DNA of 64,000 nt from Thalassomonas viridans (GTDB taxonomy: Bacteria > Pseudomonadota > Gammaproteobacteria > Enterobacterales > Alteromonadaceae). The stretch covers positions 124,001 to 188,000 of the forward strand of contig NZ_CP059733.1 in the NCBI RefSeq assembly GCF_000948985.2, given 5' to 3'. Shown piece by piece: positions 36,975 to 45,005 of this stretch. The notes beneath the pieces are model-generated. The model was not told where the DNA came from, did not search any database, and saw nothing but the letters and a program-made list of their open reading frames with translations. The position numbers were made by a program, and so were the translations under genes. Numbering within the stretch: the first letter of the stretch is position 1; each line of letters starts with the position of its first letter.

Positions 36975-37193
36975 ATGAGTACTAAATTAAGCCACACGTT
37001 AAAATATGCGCTCTCAGTAGAGATTTTTTTCACTATTATCTGTGCGCTACTTGTATCAATAGAGTATTTCATTGGTTCGGGAACATTTACTTTAAAAGGT
37101 ACTCTTTACTGTATGGCGGTTTTTCAAATTCCCATTGTTGTATTAGTGATAAAACACTGGCTCAGGTTAAGTAAAGATCCTTTCATTAATTAG
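36975..37193 (+). CDS. Two-helix membrane immunity protein for cassette C
   Basis: The ATG at 36975, 5 bp after the toxin stop, gives 72 residues with two hydrophobic segments (ALSVEIFFTIICALLVSIEY and LYCMAVFQIPIVVLVI). The longer frame from 36864 lies inside the toxin gene and is not needed. Immunity to pore-forming toxins is usually given by small inner-membrane proteins, so topology and position agree. No named family was recognised. Confidence 0.72.
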   Translation: MSTKLSHTLKYALSVEIFFTIICALLVSIEYFIGSGTFTLKGTLYCMAVFQIPIVVLVIKHWLRLSKDPFIN

Positions 37194-37216
37194 CTAATAT
37201 AAATAGTCTAGAATCC

Positions 37217-37243
37217 AAAGCCCCACAAGGGGCTTTATTTTTG
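37217..37243 (+). terminator. Terminator closing cassette C and the Rhs locus
   Basis: AAAGCCCC and GGGGCTTT pair around ACAA, then ATTTTT. It is the fourth related stem in the locus. Between here and rarD (37386) nothing else is recognisable. Confidence 0.88.
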
Positions 37244-37385
37244 GCTGCTTTTGAAGCCAAAGGGGGGAGAATTAGCCTCGTACTCTTCTGATACTTGGTG
37301 TGTCGTTTAAAAAAGATTACAGACTTTCTTGAGCTAGAGTGGAATTTACATCCAAGAGATCTTGTAGTAAAAATCAGCACATGCG

Positions 37386-38282
37386 TTATCCTTTCCTGCC
37401 GCGAAAAGAGTCGTAGCTGAACAGTACCAGGGCCACCCAGATAAAAATAAAAGTGGTGAGCTTGGCGGTTTGCAGCGGCTCATTATAAAGCAGGGTCGCC
37501 AGCAGAAACATGATGCTAGGTCCTATATACTGGAAAAACCCCAGTGCAGAAAGGGTCAGGCGCTTGGCGGCGGCGGTAAAACATAACAGCGGCGCCGTCG
37601 TGACCACCCCGGCCAGAACCAAAATGGCATTTAAGCTCAGGCTGTTATTAAACATATCCGTGGTGGGGCTGGTAATAAAAAAGCCCCAATAAAGAGCGGC
37701 AATTGGCACCATAAGGCTGGACTCCACCAGCAAACCGACAAAAGAGTCTACCTGCATTTTTTTCCGCAGCAGGCCGTAAACACCGAAAGTGCCCGCCAGC
37801 GCCAGGGAGACTATAGGTAAAGAGCCCAGTATTACCAGCTGGATCAACACGCCTATGACGGCCAGCAACACGGCAAATTTTTGCCATTTCCTTAAGCGTT
37901 CTCCCAGGAAAATCATGCCCAGGGCGACACTGAGCAGCGGATTGATGTAATAGCCCAGGCTGGCATCGAGTAAATGGTCGTTGTTGATGGCCCAGATAAA
38001 TAAAAACCAGTTGCTGGCCAGGATCAGCGCGGTTAAGGTCAGCCGCAAGATCAGTTTGGGTTCCTGCAGCAATGCCCTGACCTGGGGCCATTTTTTCATG
38101 GCTACCACCACGAGCAATAACAGCAGGCTGGACCAGATCACCCTGTGCACCAGGATTTCATCCGCCCCGACTTCCGTCAGCAATTTAAAATACAGCGGGG
38201 CTATGCCCCACATTAAATAGGCGCTTACGGCATTAACAATGCCGTTTCTTTTTTCGGTGGACAATGACGGGGTTACGGACAT
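37386..38282 (-). CDS. rarD: EamA/DMT-family transporter RarD
   Basis: Inner-membrane protein of the drug/metabolite transporter superfamily, about ten membrane helices. I chose the ATG at 38282 (MSVTPSLSTEKRNGI), about 298 residues, because the upstream 16 residues of the longest frame are not family-like. AYLMWGIAPLYFKLL and the HRVIWS motif near residue 45 are typical of RarD. The substrate is unknown. rarD-yigI-recQ order is as in E. coli, except that pldA is missing. Confidence 0.92.
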   Translation of the reverse strand: MSVTPSLSTEKRNGIVNAVSAYLMWGIAPLYFKLLTEVGADEILVHRVIWSSLLLLLVVVAMKKWPQVRALLQEPKLILRLTLTALILASNWFLFIWAINNDHLLDASLGYYINPLLSVALGMIFLGERLRKWQKFAVLLAVIGVLIQLVILGSLPIVSLALAGTFGVYGLLRKKMQVDSFVGLLVESSLMVPIAALYWGFFITSPTTDMFNNSLSLNAILVLAGVVTTAPLLCFTAAAKRLTLSALGFFQYIGPSIMFLLATLLYNEPLQTAKLTTFIFIWVALVLFSYDSFRGRKG

Positions 38283-38407
38283 AATGGCTCGGGGTATCAG
38301 TGGAACAGCGACAGGGCGGCATAATAGCACAGGCGGTAATCCCCGCCCAGCCTATAAGTGCCTGTGCCCGGAGGCCTGATTTGTTTACCGTCCTGTTTCG
38401 TTTTTGG

Positions 38408-38863
38408 CTAACCCACCATATAAGTACCGGTGCCGAAGGCCAAATGCTGTCCCTGTTCATTGTGCATTTCCATGCGGGTGACGGCTACCTTGCTGCCGCT
38501 ACGGATCACTTTGGCGGTGACGATGAACTCTTCTCCCCTGCCCGGCCGTAAAAAATCGGTGCGCAGATCTATGGTGCCCAGCTTGCCTAAACTGTTTTGG
38601 ATCATTTGCGGCGACATATCTTCCAGCTGGTCGATGATATTGGCGGCGGCCACCATACCGCCGGTAAAATCCAGGGCGGAGGCGGTGACGCCGCCGTGCA
38701 GGATTTTTTGCAGCGGGTTGCCGATCAGTTTATCCTGCCAGTCAAAACGTATCTCCGACTCTTCGCTGTCAAAACGGGTGATGCGTATGCCCAACTCCTG
38801 GTTGAAGGGAATGCTGTTCATCCAGAACTCAGTTATTTGTTTATATATTAATTGCTTGTCCAT
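38408..38863 (-). CDS. yigI: Hotdog-fold acyl-CoA thioesterase YigI
   Basis: The 151-residue hotdog protein has the conserved ILHGGVTASALDFTGG (about 54-69) helix and FLRPGRGEEF strand of the PaaI/YigI thioesterases. It is likely to hydrolyse medium/long-chain acyl-CoAs in the cytoplasm. It lies between rarD and recQ, as yigI does in E. coli, divergent from recQ. Confidence 0.88.
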   Translation of the reverse strand: MDKQLIYKQITEFWMNSIPFNQELGIRITRFDSEESEIRFDWQDKLIGNPLQKILHGGVTASALDFTGGMVAAANIIDQLEDMSPQMIQNSLGKLGTIDLRTDFLRPGRGEEFIVTAKVIRSGSKVAVTRMEMHNEQGQHLAFGTGTYMVG

Positions 38864-39005
38864 AATTTTTAGTTCTTGGGTTATATCTGGTCTGATGTGT
38901 TCTGTTATTAGACTAGCATTTAATTGCCGGGATCAGAAAATAATTCTCCACTGATAAAGCCAGTCTGGGGTAAAATGCCGCCATTATCATTTTTGACTGG
39001 CTTCA

Positions 39006-40820
39006 TTGTTGAATACCCCATCCCCTGTTACGGTAAAAGAGCAGTTACTTGCTACCTTAAAACATCATTTTGGTTATCAGTCGTTCCGTCCCGGACAGGA
39101 AGCGATCATACTGAATTTGCTGCAAAAGCGGGATAGCCTGGTGCTGATGCCCACCGGCGGCGGCAAGTCCATGTGCTACCAGCTGCCGGCGGTGATGCTG
39201 CCGGGGGTGACTATCGTTATCTCGCCCCTGATCGCCCTGATGAAAGACCAGGTGGACAGCCTGACCCGACAGGGTATTGCCGCGGCTTATGTCAATTCCA
39301 GCCTGGATCAGCAAACCATCAACGGCATTTTCCGGCGCCTGGGCAATAATGAAATCAAACTGCTCTATGTGGCGCCGGAGCGCCTGACCCAGGGGTATTT
39401 CCTGCAGGGGCTGGCGGAGCTAAATATCAGTTTATTTGCCATAGATGAAGCCCATTGTATTTCCCAGTGGGGCCATGACTTCAGGCCGGCCTATACCAGG
39501 CTCGGCTGCCTGAAAGCCTCATTTCCCCATGTGCCTGTGATGGCGCTGACCGCAACCGCCGATGTTACCACCCGCAAGGATATTCTTGAGCAGCTGGCGC
39601 TGCAGGATCCCTATATCCATCTCGACAGCTTTGACCGCCCCAATATCCGTTTCACCCTGGCGGAAAAATATGACGGCGACCAGCAGCTGTTGGGTTATAT
39701 ACGCAAAAGGAGTGAAGAGTGCGGCATCGTTTATTGCAACAGCCGCTGGCAGGTGGAAAAGCTGGCCAAGTTTTTAGCGGAAAAAGGCGTTAACTGCGCC
39801 GCCTACCATGCGGGGATGGAAGCGGAGATCCGCAATACGGTTCAGGAAGGTTTTACCAAGGACAATATCCAGGTGGTGGTGGCGACCGTGGCTTTTGGTC
39901 TGGGCATCAATAAACCCAACGTGCGTTTTGTGATCCACTTCGAGCCGCCGAAAACCCTGGAAGGCTATTATCAGGAGATCGGCCGCGCAGGCCGGGACGG
40001 CCTGGCGGCGGAAGCCCTGTTTTTATACGATGACCAGGATATCGGCCGCATAAAAAAACGTATTTCCCAGGGAGAAAACGAACAAAGGGTGAATGTCGAG
40101 CTGCAACGTTTCCAGGCTATGGCGGGTTTTGTTGAGGCGCAAACCTGCCGCCGCCAGGTGGTATTGAATTATTTTGCCGAATTTACCGAGCAGGGGTGCG
40201 GCAACTGCGATATCTGTCTGGATCCCCCCAGTTTGTTCGATGCCACCGAAGCGGCCCAGAAGGTGTTGTCCTGCGTATACCGCATTAAGGAGCAGGGAGA
40301 CATCCAGTATGTGATCGAAGTGCTGCGCGGGCAAAATACCCCGAAAATCATGAAGGCGGTTCATAATAAGGTGTCCACCTTTGGCATCGGCAGCAGCAAA
40401 ACCCCGGGTTACTGGTTCTCCATTATCCGCCAGCTGATCCATTTGGGATACCTGCAGCAGGACATTGCCCGCCAGTCTTCCCTTTGCTTAACGGAAGCGG
40501 CCCGTTCGGTATTAAAGGCGCAGGAGCCGCTGATGCTGGCCAGCCCGAGATTGCAGCAGGCCAGCTACTGGCAGCACAAACAACAGGAGAAGCAGTATGA
40601 TCGCGCCCTGTTTGCCAAGTTGCGGTCACTGCGTAAAGAGATTGCTGACGCCGAGGATATCGCGCCCTTTATCGTCTTTAATGACGCCACCTTATCCGAG
40701 CTGGCCCGTATCCAGCCTAAAACCAGCCGCGCCATGCTCAATATCAGCGGCATAGGGGATGTCAAGCTGGCACGTTACGGTAAGCCTTTCCTGGATTTGA
40801 TCCAGGAGCACAGCGGTTAA
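39006..40820 (+). CDS. recQ: ATP-dependent DNA helicase RecQ
   Basis: 3'-5' helicase of the RecF recombination and fork-repair pathway. The 604 residues hold motif 0 [10 protein letters not shown], Walker A PTGGGKS, DEAH as [26 protein letters not shown], the zinc cysteines ([11 protein letters not shown]) and a C-terminal HRDC domain. No ATG is available near the N-terminus: translation must start at TTG 39006 or the next TTG at 39009, and no strong ribosome site is visible, suggesting low expression. Confidence 0.96.
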   Translation: MLNTPSPVTVKEQLLATLKHHFGYQSFRPGQEAIILNLLQKRDSLVLMPTGGGKSMCYQLPAVMLPGVTIVISPLIALMKDQVDSLTRQGIAAAYVNSSLDQQTINGIFRRLGNNEIKLLYVAPERLTQGYFLQGLAELNISLFAIDEAHCISQWGHDFRPAYTRLGCLKASFPHVPVMALTATADVTTRKDILEQLALQDPYIHLDSFDRPNIRFTLAEKYDGDQQLLGYIRKRSEECGIVYCNSRWQVEKLAKFLAEKGVNCAAYHAGMEAEIRNTVQEGFTKDNIQVVVATVAFGLGINKPNVRFVIHFEPPKTLEGYYQEIGRAGRDGLAAEALFLYDDQDIGRIKKRISQGENEQRVNVELQRFQAMAGFVEAQTCRRQVVLNYFAEFTEQGCGNCDICLDPPSLFDATEAAQKVLSCVYRIKEQGDIQYVIEVLRGQNTPKIMKAVHNKVSTFGIGSSKTPGYWFSIIRQLIHLGYLQQDIARQSSLCLTEAARSVLKAQEPLMLASPRLQQASYWQHKQQEKQYDRALFAKLRSLRKEIADAEDIAPFIVFNDATLSELARIQPKTSRAMLNISGIGDVKLARYGKPFLDLIQEHSG

Positions 40821-40841
40821 CTTTTTTTGGGGCGAGCAGGC

Positions 40842-40869
40842 AAAAAAAAACGCTCATGGAGCGTTTTTT
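40842..40869. terminator. Bidirectional terminator between recQ and the cytochrome c gene
   Basis: AAAAAACGCTC and GAGCGTTTTTT form a perfect 11-bp stem around ATG, serving both convergent genes. Confidence 0.92.
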
Positions 40870-40896
40870 CGGGAATAAGGTTAACAAGCCGCAGGC

Positions 40897-41208
40897 TTAT
40901 TTTAAGCTGGCAAAGTAAGCCGACAGGTTGGCGATATCGTCATCGCTTAACGGCATGGCCATAGGCGCCATTACCGGATCTTTACGGGCACCGCTTTTGA
41001 AGTCTTTAAGTTGCTTGGCAAGGTAAGCTTCTTTTTGACCGGCCAGGTTGGGGTACATAGGGATAGCAGAAATACCCGCAGCACCGTGACATGCCGCACA
41101 CATAGCCGCTTTGGCTTTACCTTTGGCTGCATCGCCGGCTGCAAAAGCCGGAGCCGTCATCATAACCATTGCCGTAACGGCAAGAGTAAGTTTTTTCATA
41201 GTTTTCAT
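40897..41208 (-). CDS. Periplasmic class I cytochrome c (c553/c5-like)
   Basis: The 103-residue protein has a Sec signal (cleavage after AFA, about residue 23), the haem-binding CAACH near residue 36, the distal PNLAGQ segment and a C-terminal methionine ligand region [20 protein letters not shown]. It is a small soluble electron carrier, probably passing electrons to a terminal oxidase or another periplasmic reductase. Monocistronic. Confidence 0.93.
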   Translation of the reverse strand: MKTMKKLTLAVTAMVMMTAPAFAAGDAAKGKAKAAMCAACHGAAGISAIPMYPNLAGQKEAYLAKQLKDFKSGARKDPVMAPMAMPLSDDDIANLSAYFASLK

Positions 41209-41390
41209 CTCTCTTTGAGGAGTAAATTTTATTTATGCCTTGGGCGATTATAAGGAAAAAGCCGTAAACTGTCGTTGATTTTTTTAGAATTAAATTGGTT
41301 CTAAATCAAATAAAAGTGAAAAAAATTCATAAGTGGCCGGATTCCGCTTTACTTTATGCCTGCCGTTAATTTTACCGGCTTGATGACGTC

Positions 41391-42857
41391 TCAGGTGCCG
41401 CAAAAGGTACGGTAGTGGCGGTCGCCGTCTGCGGGCAAATCCTGGAATTTTTCCGTTTGCGGCAACAGCCGGTACGGGGAGCGCAGTACGGTTAAAAAAT
41501 CATTTATGCTGTCGCTGCCGCCGTTTTGTTCGTAGTCTTGTAATATGGCTTCGACATGGTGGTTCCTGGGGATCACCTGGGGGTTGTTCTGTGCCATCAG
41601 GCTTTTGGCCCGGGCCGGCGTTATTGCGTTATCCGCCAGTAAGGTGCGCCAGCTGTCGTACCAGGGGCCCAGCTCCTGCCCGAGCTGTTGCGTCAGCCCG
41701 GCATCTTTCAGGGACAGGGTTAGCCTGGCAAAGGTTTGGGTATAATCCAGCTCCTGCTCCTGCATTTGTGTTAACAGGCCGTTGGCCAGGGCGGTGCTTT
41801 GTTCGTCGGCGGTTGCCATACCCAGTTTATTGGCCAGCATCTGCCGGTAGGCCAGGTCAAAGTCCCGGGAAAACTGCCGGATCAAAGGTTCGGCACGGGC
41901 GACGGCTTTTTCCGGCACCGCATCTATCAGGGGCAACAGGGCTTCTGCCAGGCGCGCCATATTCCATTGTCCTATGGCGGCCTGGTTACCGAAGGCGTAG
42001 CGGCCCCGGGTGTCGATGGAGCTGAATACCGTGCCCGGGTGGTAAATGCCCATCATGGCGCAGGGGCCGAAATCTATGGTTTCCCCGGAAATGGCGGTAT
42101 TGTCGGTATTCATTACGCCGTGGATAAAACCTACCCGCAGCCAGCTGACAATCAAACTGATTTGTTTGTTGATAACCGCCTGAAGCAAATGTAGTATTTT
42201 TTCTTCGTTGTCCAGCTCAGGATTGCCGGCGATGTCGGGAAAATGCCGGGATATGGTAAAGTCGGCTAAGGTTTTCAGGGAGCCGAGATCTCCCCGGGCG
42301 GCAAAATATTCAAAGGTGCCGACCCGGATATGGCTGGCGGCCACCCGGGTGACCACGGCGCCGGGTTTGGCGGTTTCCCGGAAGACGGGCTCGCCTGTTG
42401 CCACCACCGCCAGGCAGCGGCTGGTGGGCACCCCCAGGGCAAACATGGCTTCACTCATGATATATTCCCGCACCGCCGGACCCAGGGCGCATTTGCCGTC
42501 CCCCTGGCGGGAAAAAAGTGTCTGTCCCGAGCCTTTGAGCTGGATATCATATCTTTGCCCGTTGCCACTGAGGACTTCGCCGAGTAAATGGGCCCGGCCG
42601 TCTCCCAGTTGGGGATTAAAACTGCCGAACTGGTGCCCGGCATACGCCAGGGCGATCGGGTCGGCGCCGTCCGGCAGGCGGTTGCCGGAAAAATACTGGG
42701 CCAGCAAGGCCCGGTCCCGGCAAAATTCCTCCGTCAGCTGCAGCCAGCCGGCGAGTTCGTCGTTCCAGAGCAATAGCTGCGGCCGGCTGACCTGTTCGGG
42801 AGAAATACGCTGGTAAAAAGCGCCGTCGAGCTGGCTGTAGGTATTGGAAAACTTCAT
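41391..42857 (-). CDS. selO: Protein adenylyltransferase SelO
   Basis: Pseudokinase-fold enzyme that transfers AMP to Ser/Thr/Tyr of target proteins (E. coli YdiU). I chose the ATG at 42857 (MKFSNTYSQL), 488 residues; the longest frame adds 22 unlikely residues. Visible are YAGHQFGSFNPQLGDGRAHLLGE-type sequence near 85-105, LKGSGQTLFSRQGDG, and the GVMNTDNTAISGETIDFGP metal/nucleotide block. The C-terminus is FCGT, placing a cysteine third from the end, the position held by selenocysteine in animal SelO. Confidence 0.95.
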   Translation of the reverse strand: MKFSNTYSQLDGAFYQRISPEQVSRPQLLLWNDELAGWLQLTEEFCRDRALLAQYFSGNRLPDGADPIALAYAGHQFGSFNPQLGDGRAHLLGEVLSGNGQRYDIQLKGSGQTLFSRQGDGKCALGPAVREYIMSEAMFALGVPTSRCLAVVATGEPVFRETAKPGAVVTRVAASHIRVGTFEYFAARGDLGSLKTLADFTISRHFPDIAGNPELDNEEKILHLLQAVINKQISLIVSWLRVGFIHGVMNTDNTAISGETIDFGPCAMMGIYHPGTVFSSIDTRGRYAFGNQAAIGQWNMARLAEALLPLIDAVPEKAVARAEPLIRQFSRDFDLAYRQMLANKLGMATADEQSTALANGLLTQMQEQELDYTQTFARLTLSLKDAGLTQQLGQELGPWYDSWRTLLADNAITPARAKSLMAQNNPQVIPRNHHVEAILQDYEQNGGSDSINDFLTVLRSPYRLLPQTEKFQDLPADGDRHYRTFCGT

Positions 42858-42997
42858 GGCTGTGTTAACTGTTGCAAACGAGAATTGCCGGTATTTTAAC
42901 ATGTTCGCCTGCCTAAGGGACATTAGTTAGATTTATTCTTGCGGCAAAGGCAGGTAATATGGGCTGCAAAAATTATCCATATTTTTTCGGAGACTTT

Positions 42998-43318
42998 ATG
43001 TCGCAAACCAGTCCGTATTTACCGGCAAAGCTGGCTTTCCCCCGGCAGCAAATGATCACTCTGGTGTTTAATCAATACTGGGACCAGGAAGATATTGAGG
43101 AGCTGTCCGGGCTGATTTTTTCAGTTCTAGGGCAGGCATCGCCGAAAAATACCGTGACCGGCGCCGACCGCGAGGATATCCATTTTTACTGGCGTGACCG
43201 CGTTTATATGCTTTATTTTGAAACCAATAGCCAGTCCTGCTGGATCGAAGCGGAAATGCCTGAAAACACGGCTTTATTGGCGGAAATGTTTGCTTTGCTG
43301 GCGCCGGCGCTGTCCTGA
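42998..43318 (+). CDS. Small DUF3630-like protein
   Basis: The ATG at 42998 (MSQTSPYLPAKL) follows a CGGAG ribosome site and gives 106 residues; the frame opens at 42959. The sequence is soluble, with FYWRDRVYMLYFETNSQSCW as a likely beta-sheet core. It resembles the small DUF3630 family of marine gammaproteobacteria, function unknown. It ends 13 bp before the convergent GGDEF gene. Confidence 0.65.
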   Translation: MSQTSPYLPAKLAFPRQQMITLVFNQYWDQEDIEELSGLIFSVLGQASPKNTVTGADREDIHFYWRDRVYMLYFETNSQSCWIEAEMPENTALLAEMFALLAPALS

Positions 43319-43331
43319 CCGCCCGCCGGAG

Positions 43332-44348
43332 CTAGTTTTTTGTGGTGGCTACCCGGTTGCGGCCGTCTTCCTGCGCCCTGGCAACCGCCTGGCGGCTGCG
43401 GGCCAGCACCTGCTGAACCGGTTCGGGGGCGGTCATTTCACTGATACCGAGTGAAATCGTGGTTTTCGGCAAGCGGGTGCCGGTCTGGCTGCTGACAAAA
43501 CGTAATTTTTCTATGCCCTGCCTGATTTTTTCGGCGATTTCCCCTGCGGTACTGCTGTTGATATCCGGCAATAAAATCACGAATTCATCGCCGCCGCTGC
43601 GCACCGGCAAGCCGCTTTTGTCGACATAGCTACTGATTTTAGTGGCGATTTTTGACAAGATCACATCGCTGATCAGCGGGCCGAAATTATCGCTGTATTG
43701 AAAAAAGTGGTCGATATTAATGGCGATGGCCGCGACTTTCCGGTCGGGAACTTCCTTAAACCATAAGTCCAGGTGCTGGGCCATGGCCTTGGTATTAAAC
43801 AGGCCGGTCAAGGGATCCAGGTATATTTCCTGCCGCACTTCTTCCAGTTCATCCAGCAATACCGCGGTTTGTTGTTGGGATTTCTTTAACGCCTTGACCA
43901 GCTGGTGTTGCTGTTTTTTTGCCAAAGCGGCGCTTTCCGCCAATTGCTTCAGGGCCTGGTGGATTCTGGTTTGCTCGCCTGAGCTTATGTCTTTGATGCC
44001 GGTTTCCAGGCTGGTGATAAAGCGCTCGGCACTTATGCCGGAGCGCTGGCAGTTTTGGCTGAGCTCGGCGGCTAGCTTATCCAGGTCTGTGACCAGCTCT
44101 TCCCGGAATTTGCTTTGTCCGAGTATATATTGCCGGTAGATTTCATCGATAAAAAAGGCGTCCAGGCGTTTATGCCGGGTAAGCCGGCGTTTTACTGCGG
44201 CGATCAAAGGGGCGTTTTTACCGTCGACAAAGTCATAACCGACGGCATAATTTACCGGGGTGGCGGGAAGTTGCCATTGCTGAAGCTGTGCGATGGCCCG
44301 GTTCATTTTCTGATTCGCTTGTTTTATGGAATCATGGTGTTTCACCAC
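43332..44348 (-). CDS. Diguanylate cyclase (GGDEF), riboswitch-associated
   Basis: Cytoplasmic 338-residue protein; a helical N-terminal region (about 1-170) with coiled coils is followed by a GGDEF domain (about 175-335) with DPLTGLFN, INIDHF and the intact active site SGGDEF. It should make c-di-GMP from two GTP. Translation starts at GTG 44348 after an AGAGG site. A c-di-GMP-I riboswitch lies about 290 bp upstream on the same strand, so synthesis of the messenger is probably controlled by the messenger itself. Confidence 0.92.
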   Translation of the reverse strand: MVKHHDSIKQANQKMNRAIAQLQQWQLPATPVNYAVGYDFVDGKNAPLIAAVKRRLTRHKRLDAFFIDEIYRQYILGQSKFREELVTDLDKLAAELSQNCQRSGISAERFITSLETGIKDISSGEQTRIHQALKQLAESAALAKKQQHQLVKALKKSQQQTAVLLDELEEVRQEIYLDPLTGLFNTKAMAQHLDLWFKEVPDRKVAAIAINIDHFFQYSDNFGPLISDVILSKIATKISSYVDKSGLPVRSGGDEFVILLPDINSSTAGEIAEKIRQGIEKLRFVSSQTGTRLPKTTISLGISEMTAPEPVQQVLARSRQAVARAQEDGRNRVATTKN

Positions 44349-44569
44349 TTTACCTCTGTCGTTTATTATTCTTCTGCCGGCTTGTGTTTAGGTTTCAGGC
44401 GGGCATGAATTTAACCGCAAGCCGGGGAAACCCTTTATCCGTTTTGAAAGCAATAGCGGTTATTTTCCGGTAAAACAGCAAAAACGTCTACCGTTAAATT
44501 TTAGCCGGGAGAAAAACAATATATAAAGTTCAGGGTTAAAGCGAAAGATTGGGGAAAGAGGGAAGGCTA

Positions 44570-44580
44570 GCAAAGTTACC
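44570..44580 (-). promoter_or_regulatory. Anti-aptamer strand of the riboswitch expression platform
   Basis: GGUAACUUUGC in the transcript is the perfect complement of GCAAAGUUACC in the aptamer core. Pairing would destroy the ligand-binding fold. It is followed by a C/U-rich tract (CUUCCCUCUUUCCCC) that could serve Rho loading. The rest of the 44349-44569 leader shows only one copy of a dyad motif (44487-44512). Confidence 0.6.
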
Positions 44581-44640
44581 GTGGGAACAACCGACAAGCG
44601 ATCAATAAAGATAAGCCCCCACTATATCTCTATTAAGCGT

Positions 44641-44724
44641 ATAAACCCGGTGGTCCCGCTACCTTAGGTTTCCCCTTAGGCCGGTAACTTTGCGTCCCTG
44701 GCTTTCACCAGGTTTGCCTTTATC
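44641..44724 (-). promoter_or_regulatory. c-di-GMP-I (GEMM) riboswitch aptamer
   Basis: Read on minus, the RNA has all GEMM-I landmarks in order: P1 strand ATAAA, AGGCAAACC, a GAAA tetraloop hairpin, GGGACGCAAAG, CCGGCCUAAG, a second hairpin, GGUAGCGGG and the closing P1 strand UUUAU. It lies between a sigma-70-like promoter and the GGDEF gene. Eleven nucleotides of the core (GCAAAGUUACC, 44693-44683) are perfectly complementary to a downstream segment (44580-44570), giving a plausible expression-platform switch. No strong intrinsic terminator is visible downstream. Confidence 0.93.
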
Positions 44725-44745
44725 AAGCTTTCTCAGCTCACCAAC

Positions 44746-44773
44746 ATTATAAGGCCGGTATTTCAGATGTAAA
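44746..44773 (-). promoter_or_regulatory. Sigma-70-type promoter of the riboswitch transcript
   Basis: On minus: TTTACA (-35, 44773-44768), a 16-bp spacer and TATAAT (-10, 44751-44746). Transcription would start near 44739, just upstream of the aptamer. Confidence 0.8.
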
Positions 44774-45005
44774 CTAAAATTATTGATCTTATCAAGATCG
44801 CTTTTTAATATTTTGATTATATTGTGTTTTTTAGCCTCCCGGTCTGTGGGTGTTTTTTTGTCTGCCGAAAGTCAAATCAGCGCCGGCTTTTCCTGTTCAC
44901 CCGGCAGCTTTTCAGGGTATATTATGGGGATAGCCAGGACCCGCCCGTCGAGCATTAATTCCTGTGATCTTGATACAGTACGGGAAAATGGAGTGATTAC
45001 CACAG

